A stretch of DNA of 64,000 nucleotides, from assembly GCA_020721225.1 (NCBI GenBank), contig DYNE01000001.1, forward strand, positions 1-64,000, written 5' to 3'. Shown here piece after piece: positions 58,349-64,000 of the stretch (its first letter is position 1; every line of letters begins with the position of its first letter). The notes below the pieces were generated by a model. That model was not told the origin of the DNA. It did no database searches and saw nothing but the letters and a program-made list of their open reading frames with translations. Both the position numbers and the translations under genes were made by a program. This DNA comes from Pelodictyon luteolum (GTDB lineage: Bacteria > Bacteroidota > Chlorobiia > Chlorobiales > Chlorobiaceae).

Positions 58349-60214
58349 ATGTATGACATTATCGTTGCAGGTGGCGGCCATGCAGGCTGTGAAGCTGTTC
58401 TTGCCTCAGCAAGAATAGGTCTCACCTGTCTTCTTATCAGTTCCGACCTTACTGCTCTTGCAAGAATGTCGTGCAATCCAGCCATCGGAGGAGTCGCAAA
58501 AGGTCAAATGACGAGAGAAATCGACGCTCTTGGCGGAGAGATGGGAAAAGCAATAGATGCGGAAGGAATACAGTTCCGTATGCTGAACAGAAGCAAGGGG
58601 CCCGCAATGCATTCTCCAAGAGCGCAAGCTGACCGTATGCTTTACTCTCAATACATGCGACGCATCATAGAAAAAGAAAAAAATATCGATCTCCTGCAGG
58701 ATACCGTTACGGGGATAAAGAAACAAGCCGGAACGGTTTCGGGAGTCTATATCTCTACAGGAACCTTTATTGAATCCCGAGCGGTAATTCTTGCATGCGG
58801 CACTTTTCTGAATGGTCTTATTCATATAGGCCTCAATCATTTTCCTGGAGGAAGAACATTAGCTGAACCGCCAGTTACAGGACTTACTGAAAACCTTTTA
58901 TCCTTTGGATTCAGAGCCGGTCGCCTTAAAACCGGAACGCCTCCGCGAATCGACAAAAGAAGCGTCGATTATTCCAGGGTTGAAGAACAGATGGGTGACC
59001 CTCTGCCCGCTCCATTTTCTTTTTCAACGCATAACCTTGAAAAACGCTTACAACTCAGCTGCTATCTTACGAAAACAACGACAGAAACACATGACATTCT
59101 GAGATCCGGATTTGAACGTTCCCCTCTTTTTTCCGGTAAAGTCAAAGGAACAGGCCCTCGCTATTGCCCATCTATTGAAGACAAAATCAACCGTTTTTCC
59201 AATAAAGATAGCCATCACATCTTTCTTGAGCCAGAGGGCTTCGATACCAATGAAATGTATGTCAACGGATTTTCGACATCTCTTCCGGAAGACATTCAGT
59301 TGCTTGGGCTTAAATCAATACCTGGTCTTGAAAATGTTAAAATGATCAGACCCGGATACGCCATTGAATACGATTATTTTTTTCCTTACCAGATCAAAAG
59401 TACGCTTGAAACGAAAAGCATTGATAATCTTTACTTTGCAGGCCAGATAAATGGCTCTTCAGGATATGAAGAAGCGGCAGCGCAGGGACTTATGGCAGGA
59501 ATCAATGCCTCACTGAAACTCCTCGAAAAACCGCCGCTGATCTTAAAAAGATCTGACGCTTACATTGGAGTTCTTATCGATGATCTGATTACCAAAGAAA
59601 CAGAGGAGCCCTACCGCATGTTCACCTCTTCTGCAGAACATCGACTCCATTTGCGACACGACAATGCAGATCTCCGACTTAGTTCTTACGGTTTCAATGC
59701 AGGATTGCTGGATGAAAATTCGATGAATGCCTGTCGCGTCAAAATGTCTGCGATAGAAAACGTAAAGTTGCTGGCAAGTAACTATAAATTTCGGCCTGAC
59801 ACAATCAATCAGCACCTGTCCATTAGTGGTGTGGCTGAAATTCAGACATCTCTTTCAGCTCTTAATCTGATGAAACGTCCCGGCATCACTTTCCGTATGA
59901 TTCTTGACGGTAACGCTAATTTTCGCGAGTTGGTGTCTGAAATCACATCCGATCATCTTGTGTTCGAACAGATCGAGATAGATATCAAATATGAAGGGTA
60001 TCTTAAAAGAGATTTGCTGATGTCAGAGAGAATCATCCGTCTAGAATCTTTGCAGATTCCACCTTCATTTCAATATGAACTGGTATCCGGTCTTTCCAAT
60101 GAAGGCAGAGAAAAGCTTATCAGGCATCATCCTGAAACAATCGGTCAGGCGACAAGAATACTTGGAGTTTCACCATCCGACATATCTGTTCTTATGATCA
60201 AACTCGGGCGATAA
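58349..60214 (+). CDS. mnmG: tRNA uridine-34 carboxymethylaminomethyl modification enzyme MnmG (GidA)
   Basis: This 621-residue FAD protein works with MnmE to modify wobble uridine. It has the FAD motif [22 protein letters not shown], the signature [33 protein letters not shown] and [11 protein letters not shown], and a C-terminal domain ending [20 protein letters not shown]. Two parS sites flank it. mnmG is commonly found near oriC beside parAB in bacteria. Base composition is more AT-rich than in the genes further left. Confidence 0.97.
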   Translation: MYDIIVAGGGHAGCEAVLASARIGLTCLLISSDLTALARMSCNPAIGGVAKGQMTREIDALGGEMGKAIDAEGIQFRMLNRSKGPAMHSPRAQADRMLYSQYMRRIIEKEKNIDLLQDTVTGIKKQAGTVSGVYISTGTFIESRAVILACGTFLNGLIHIGLNHFPGGRTLAEPPVTGLTENLLSFGFRAGRLKTGTPPRIDKRSVDYSRVEEQMGDPLPAPFSFSTHNLEKRLQLSCYLTKTTTETHDILRSGFERSPLFSGKVKGTGPRYCPSIEDKINRFSNKDSHHIFLEPEGFDTNEMYVNGFSTSLPEDIQLLGLKSIPGLENVKMIRPGYAIEYDYFFPYQIKSTLETKSIDNLYFAGQINGSSGYEEAAAQGLMAGINASLKLLEKPPLILKRSDAYIGVLIDDLITKETEEPYRMFTSSAEHRLHLRHDNADLRLSSYGFNAGLLDENSMNACRVKMSAIENVKLLASNYKFRPDTINQHLSISGVAEIQTSLSALNLMKRPGITFRMILDGNANFRELVSEITSDHLVFEQIEIDIKYEGYLKRDLLMSERIIRLESLQIPPSFQYELVSGLSNEGREKLIRHHPETIGQATRILGVSPSDISVLMIKLGR

Positions 60215-60225
60215 TATCATCCTGT

Positions 60226-60241
60226 TGTTTCACGTGAAACA
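60226..60241. other. parS centromere site 2
   Basis: TGTTTCACGTGAAACA is again perfect. Its last base is the A of an ATG that opens the DNA polymerase frame, so site and gene start abut. Confidence 0.9.
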
Positions 60242-62658
60242 TGCCCAAACATTTTCTCATTTTACTTTTTCTTTTCATGGACAATCTCATTCATGATATT
60301 CTGGAAAACGATCTGCTATTCGGAAAAGACAAGGAAGAATTTATTGTTGGAGCCTATCAGTATTCCGACTCCTTGATCAGGATTTTTTTTCGGTCAGGCG
60401 ATGCAGTTCTGTTTCGTGACGATCCTTTTTATCCTTACATCTTTCTCTCTGATGGCGCACTTCTTGATGGCTTCATCCCGGATGACAGAAAAAAGTTCTG
60501 GCTCGTAAAACTGCATGGTGATAATTTTTATCGTTACCTTGCCATCTTCAGCAGCTGGAAATCATTCAGGACTGCTCATGATTTTATCAATGCAAAAAAA
60601 AATGCACTTCTCACAGGGAACACCACATCTTCTCCCGAAGGGGAAAGCTCGCTTACCTACAGTAAAGGCGATGCCGTTACACAGTATTTTATGCAGACCG
60701 GAAAAACGCTTTTCAAAGGGATGCTTTTCGACGACCTGCACCGTCTACAGCTCGATATAGAGACATATTACAAACCTATCGGGGGAAACGGTGAACGTTT
60801 TTCCGATGAAATCATCATCGTATCCCTTTCCGATAACAGAGGCTGGGAAGAAGTCCTCCACTCAAAAAACAGCGATGAAAAGACTTTGCTTGAAAACGTC
60901 ATTAGAACCATTACAAGTAAAGATCCCGATGTTATAGAAGGTCATAACATTTTCAGTTTTGATCTCCCGTATCTTCAGAAACGCTGTGCTTTTCACGCCG
61001 TTCAGTTTTCCATCGGCAGGGACGGCCTTCTCCCTAAAACGTTTCCATCCAGCATCCGCTTTGCTGAAAGAAGCATAGACTTTACTTTTTTCGATATCCC
61101 TGGCCGTCATGTTATCGACACTCTTTTTCTTGTCCAGAGTTATGATATATCGAAACGCGCACTGCAGAGTTATGGACTTAAAGCCGTTGCTAAACATTTC
61201 GGTTTTGCATCACCTGACCGGACATATATTGATTACAAGGATATAGCCTCTACATGGGATAACGATCACGAAAAACTTCTCGCCTACGCCCTTGATGATG
61301 TCAGGGAAACAGGAGCTTTATCGGGAATGCTTTCCGGAAGCAATTTTTATACCTCACAGATGGTTCCTTATACCTATGCCCTGACTTCACGCCTCGGTCC
61401 TGCAGCGAAAATCGAAGCTCTTTTCGTTCGTGAATATCTGCGTCAAAAACAATCTCTGCCAAAACCATCCATTGGACAACAGTTCGCCGGCGGTTATACA
61501 GAAGTTTTTCTGAAAGGCGTTCTCGGCCCGATCGTCTATGCAGATGTTGAATCCCTGTATCCCTCTATAATGCTTTCATTCGATATTTGTCCTAAAAGCG
61601 ATGAACTTAAGGTATTTCCGGTTGTACTTCGCGATCTGAAAGAACTGCGTTTCAAGGCAAAGAGTCTGAGCAAAGAAAATATGTCGATTGGCAATAAAAG
61701 ACTTTCTGATAATTTTGACGCGATGCAGGCATCTTTCAAAATTCTTATTAATGCCATGTACGGTTATCTTGGATTCCAGAGCGGGATTTTCAATGATTTC
61801 TCTGAAGCCGACAAGGTTACTTCGACGGGACAAAACATTGCAAGAAAAATGATTGTTGAATTTGAATCCCGTGGTTGCAGGGTCATAGAAGTTGATACTG
61901 ACGGTATTCTTTTTATTCCGCCTGAATCAGTAAAAACAGAAGAAGAAGAAAGAAATCTTGTTAAAGAGGTTTCGTCGATTATGCCTGAAGGAATCAGAAT
62001 CGGTTTTGACGGGAGATTCAAAAAGATGATCTCCTATCTGAAAAAAAACTATGCCCTTCTGAGTTATGATAATATCATGACCGTAAAAGGCTCTTCTCTT
62101 TCGAGCAGAAGCGGAGAAAAATTCGGACGGGAGTTTATTCGTAAAGGATATGAAAAACTTCTTTCAGAAGATATATCCGGTCTTCATGACCTGTATGTAG
62201 AATACAGAAATAACATTCTGAATCATATTCTCGATATTGGCGAGTTTTCCAGGACGGAAACGCTCAAATCAACAATTGAGCAATATCTCGATGATGTTAA
62301 AATCGGAAAGCGCTCCAGATCCGTTACATACGAACTTGCGATAAAATCGGATACTCTTTTCTCAAAAGGCGACAGAATAAGCTATTATATCAGCGGATCC
62401 GGTAACGGTTCGTCATTTTTTGAGCGAGGCAGACTGGCATCCGATTGGGACAGAAGCAAACCCGACGAGAATACCGCTTTTTATCTTAAACGCCTTGATG
62501 AATATTGTCAGAAATTTCTTCCTTTTTTCAAACCCCAGGACTTCAGTATGATATTCTCTTCCGATACCCTTTTCTCTTTTTCAGCAGAAGGCATTGATAT
62601 TATAAGAGAAATACGTCATACCGCTTCGGATAATGTCGGCGATGATTTGATTTTTTAA
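60241..62658 (+). CDS. polB: family B DNA polymerase (Pol II/archaeal-like)
   Basis: This protein of up to 805 residues has a 3'-5' exonuclease and a B-family polymerase domain. The Exo I acidic pair is D172/E174 (LQLDIET), Exo II is [13 protein letters not shown] (233-245) and Exo III is [10 protein letters not shown] near 348-357. Pol motif A is [10 protein letters not shown] (434-443), motif [13 protein letters not shown] starts at 500 and motif C is VDTDG (551-555). All catalytic residues are present. The first 12 residues are purely hydrophobic and may not be translated; an ATG at 60277 is a good alternative. In bacteria this family usually acts in repair or translesion synthesis. Base composition is AT-rich, like its neighbours. 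Confidence 0.92.
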   Translation: MPKHFLILLFLFMDNLIHDILENDLLFGKDKEEFIVGAYQYSDSLIRIFFRSGDAVLFRDDPFYPYIFLSDGALLDGFIPDDRKKFWLVKLHGDNFYRYLAIFSSWKSFRTAHDFINAKKNALLTGNTTSSPEGESSLTYSKGDAVTQYFMQTGKTLFKGMLFDDLHRLQLDIETYYKPIGGNGERFSDEIIIVSLSDNRGWEEVLHSKNSDEKTLLENVIRTITSKDPDVIEGHNIFSFDLPYLQKRCAFHAVQFSIGRDGLLPKTFPSSIRFAERSIDFTFFDIPGRHVIDTLFLVQSYDISKRALQSYGLKAVAKHFGFASPDRTYIDYKDIASTWDNDHEKLLAYALDDVRETGALSGMLSGSNFYTSQMVPYTYALTSRLGPAAKIEALFVREYLRQKQSLPKPSIGQQFAGGYTEVFLKGVLGPIVYADVESLYPSIMLSFDICPKSDELKVFPVVLRDLKELRFKAKSLSKENMSIGNKRLSDNFDAMQASFKILINAMYGYLGFQSGIFNDFSEADKVTSTGQNIARKMIVEFESRGCRVIEVDTDGILFIPPESVKTEEEERNLVKEVSSIMPEGIRIGFDGRFKKMISYLKKNYALLSYDNIMTVKGSSLSSRSGEKFGREFIRKGYEKLLSEDISGLHDLYVEYRNNILNHILDIGEFSRTETLKSTIEQYLDDVKIGKRSRSVTYELAIKSDTLFSKGDRISYYISGSGNGSSFFERGRLASDWDRSKPDENTAFYLKRLDEYCQKFLPFFKPQDFSMIFSSDTLFSFSAEGIDIIREIRHTASDNVGDDLIF

Positions 62659-62893
62659 GTGTTTTATACCGAAAGGAACTATGAAAAGCCGTTATCTGTA
62701 TCTTTATGGTACCTCTGTAAAGTTATTGAGTACCCTGATCGTTACGTTGTCAGGTGCACGGATTATTTCTTTTCGTTGTGTATTAACCAGTTTATGCGGT
62801 TCCTTGCGTCTTGCACGATGTTGGTTCATCGCACTGTATTGAGATGATCTTTAATAGCTTTATATTAATCTTTTAACCTATTCACTTCCTGTT

Positions 62894-64000
62894 ATGCCTG
62901 ATAATAAAATTCTTCCTGTTACCGATGATGTTACCTGGATCGGCGTTCTTGATCCAGGGCTTGTTACCTTTGATATCGTTATGGAAACCAAGTACGGCAC
63001 TACGTACAACTCATACTTCATCAATGCCGATAAAAAAACTGTTGTAGAAACGACAAAAGCAAAATTCTGGCCTGCTTATCTTGATAAAATAAAAAAAGTT
63101 ACCGATCCCTCAGAAATCGAGTACATTATTGTGGACCACACGGAGCCTGATCATTCCGGTAATATCCCCGATCTTCTGCGCGTTGCTCCTGATGCTACCG
63201 TCGTAGGCAGCGGCAATGCCATCAAATTTCTTCGTGACCAGACAGGTCATGATTTCAGACATCTTGTCGTCAAAAACGGCGACAGTCTGAGCCTTGGCAA
63301 CAAAACCCTTCATTTTATCGGCGCTCCTAACCTTCACTGGCCGGATACGATCTATACATGGCTTGAAGAGGATCGAGTCCTCTTTACCTGTGACTCTTTC
63401 GGATCTCATTTTTCCCATCAAGAGATGTATGATGATCTTGTCGGTGATTTTGACGACGCTTTCACCTACTATTTCGATGCCATTCTGAGGCCTTTCAGCA
63501 AATATATGCTTCAGGCTATAGAAAAAATAAAACCGCTCGATATCAAGGTCATCTGTCCCGGACATGGACCTATTTTACGCTCCAACTGGAAAAAATATGT
63601 GGACCTTTCTCATCGTTACGCTTCAAACGCCATTGCATTGCCTAATGAGAAAAACATTCTCATAGCCTATGTTTCCGCTTATGAAAACACAACGATCCTC
63701 GCTCATAAAATTGCTGAAGGCCTGCGTCAGTCCTGTGATTTCACTATCGATATCTGCGATGTCGAAAATATTCATTTTTCCAAACTTGAAGACAAGATCG
63801 CTCATTGTTCGGGAATAATCGTTGGATCACCAACTATCAACCAGAATATTCTTTCCCAGATCTATCAACTTTTTGCAGCAGTCAATCCTATTCGTGACAA
63901 GGGAAAACTTGCTGCTGCCTTCGGCTCATATGGTTGGAGCGGCGAGGGCGTGAAAATGATTGAAACAAATTTCTCGCTGCTTAAACTCAATGTTTTCGAA
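62894..64000 (+). CDS. flavodiiron protein (A-type flavoprotein, FprA/NorV-like), cut by window end
   Basis: The 369 codons seen have a metallo-beta-lactamase-like diiron domain and the start of a flavodoxin domain. The iron ligands are all present: H82-x-E84-x-D86-H87 (HTEPDH), H148 (NLHWPDT), D167 (TCDSFG) and H224 (CPGHGP). Flavodoxin starts near residue 253 ([24 protein letters not shown]). Such proteins reduce O2 to water or NO to N2O and protect anaerobes. The gene begins at 62894 and runs off the window without a stop. The gap before it (62659-62893) has no convincing gene. Confidence 0.93.
   Translation, partial: MPDNKILPVTDDVTWIGVLDPGLVTFDIVMETKYGTTYNSYFINADKKTVVETTKAKFWPAYLDKIKKVTDPSEIEYIIVDHTEPDHSGNIPDLLRVAPDATVVGSGNAIKFLRDQTGHDFRHLVVKNGDSLSLGNKTLHFIGAPNLHWPDTIYTWLEEDRVLFTCDSFGSHFSHQEMYDDLVGDFDDAFTYYFDAILRPFSKYMLQAIEKIKPLDIKVICPGHGPILRSNWKKYVDLSHRYASNAIALPNEKNILIAYVSAYENTTILAHKIAEGLRQSCDFTIDICDVENIHFSKLEDKIAHCSGIIVGSPTINQNILSQIYQLFAAVNPIRDKGKLAAAFGSYGWSGEGVKMIETNFSLLKLNVFE

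Noticed and set aside
62659..62847. 62-codon frame between polB and the flavodiiron gene
   Set aside because: No ribosome site or family pattern, and it starts directly at the polB stop.

Overview
The window looks like chromosome of a green sulfur bacterium (Chlorobiaceae, probably Chlorobium or a close relative). The evidence is the gene content: bchP (bacteriochlorophyll geranylgeranyl reductase), flavocytochrome c sulfide dehydrogenase (fccAB) beside soxYZ, a cytoplasmic SoeABC/polysulfide-reductase-like molybdoenzyme with a fused BC subunit, TusA and DsrE sulfur carriers, GTP-type PEP carboxykinase, and a detached atpD-atpC pair. There is one tRNA gene (Thr, anticodon CGU). I see no rRNA, CRISPR array, prophage or insertion sequence.

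Layout. 0-1.2 kb: a debris-like edge with a possible DsrE-like remnant, a BrnT/BrnA toxin-antitoxin pair and a broken copy of a DUF4405 membrane gene whose intact copy lies at 8.3-8.8 kb. 1.3-12.4 kb: accessory genes, namely a 934-residue MACPF (perforin-fold) protein, a PASTA lipoprotein, hypothetical proteins, a methyltransferase, an acetate/succinate-type permease, a double-flavodoxin fusion, small membrane proteins and a TetR repressor with a palindromic operator. 12.4-14.3 kb: recQ. 14.3-26 kb: a minus-strand block with a small Cys-containing protein, a methyltransferase, an anaerobic CO-dehydrogenase homologue (CooS) that lacks one active-site cysteine, a diheme cytochrome c lipoprotein, a four-gene NrtABCD/taurine-type ABC importer with one degenerate ATPase, CooC, a DsrE-like protein, TusA, DUF1634 and TauE/SafE. 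26-31 kb: SoeA-like and fused SoeBC-like subunits. 31-36 kb: dodecin, a frameshifted FadL-type porin, pckG and a TlpA-like thioredoxin. 36-55 kb: mostly housekeeping (tRNA-Thr, atpDC, LD-carboxypeptidase, clpS, glyS, bchP, DUF2499-like, ctp, dapD, rng, rnhB, yraN, gyrB, surA, secF, secD). 55-58 kb: fccB, fccA, soxZ, soxY. 58-64 kb: mnmG flanked by two perfect parS sites, a family-B DNA polymerase and a flavodiiron protein cut by the window end.

How it works together. The sulfur genes make a coherent set: FccAB and SoxYZ in the periplasm, TusA/DsrE and the SoeABC-like complex for cytoplasmic sulfane sulfur and sulfite, and TauE/SafE as a sulfur-oxyanion exporter. Several of their promoters carry the same AT-rich inverted repeat (TATATAAC, 6 bases, GTTATATA), which suggests a shared repressor.

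The most unusual block is the CooS cluster. Clusters B and D and most cluster C ligands are intact, but the cysteine of the canonical DxQC segment is Asp376. It is transcribed with an importer and a c-type cytochrome, behind two near-identical GTAAC-N4-GTTA dyads. This looks like a redox system built on a CODH scaffold that may not oxidise CO. The two parS sites and gyrB suggest the right end lies in the origin-proximal part of the chromosome.
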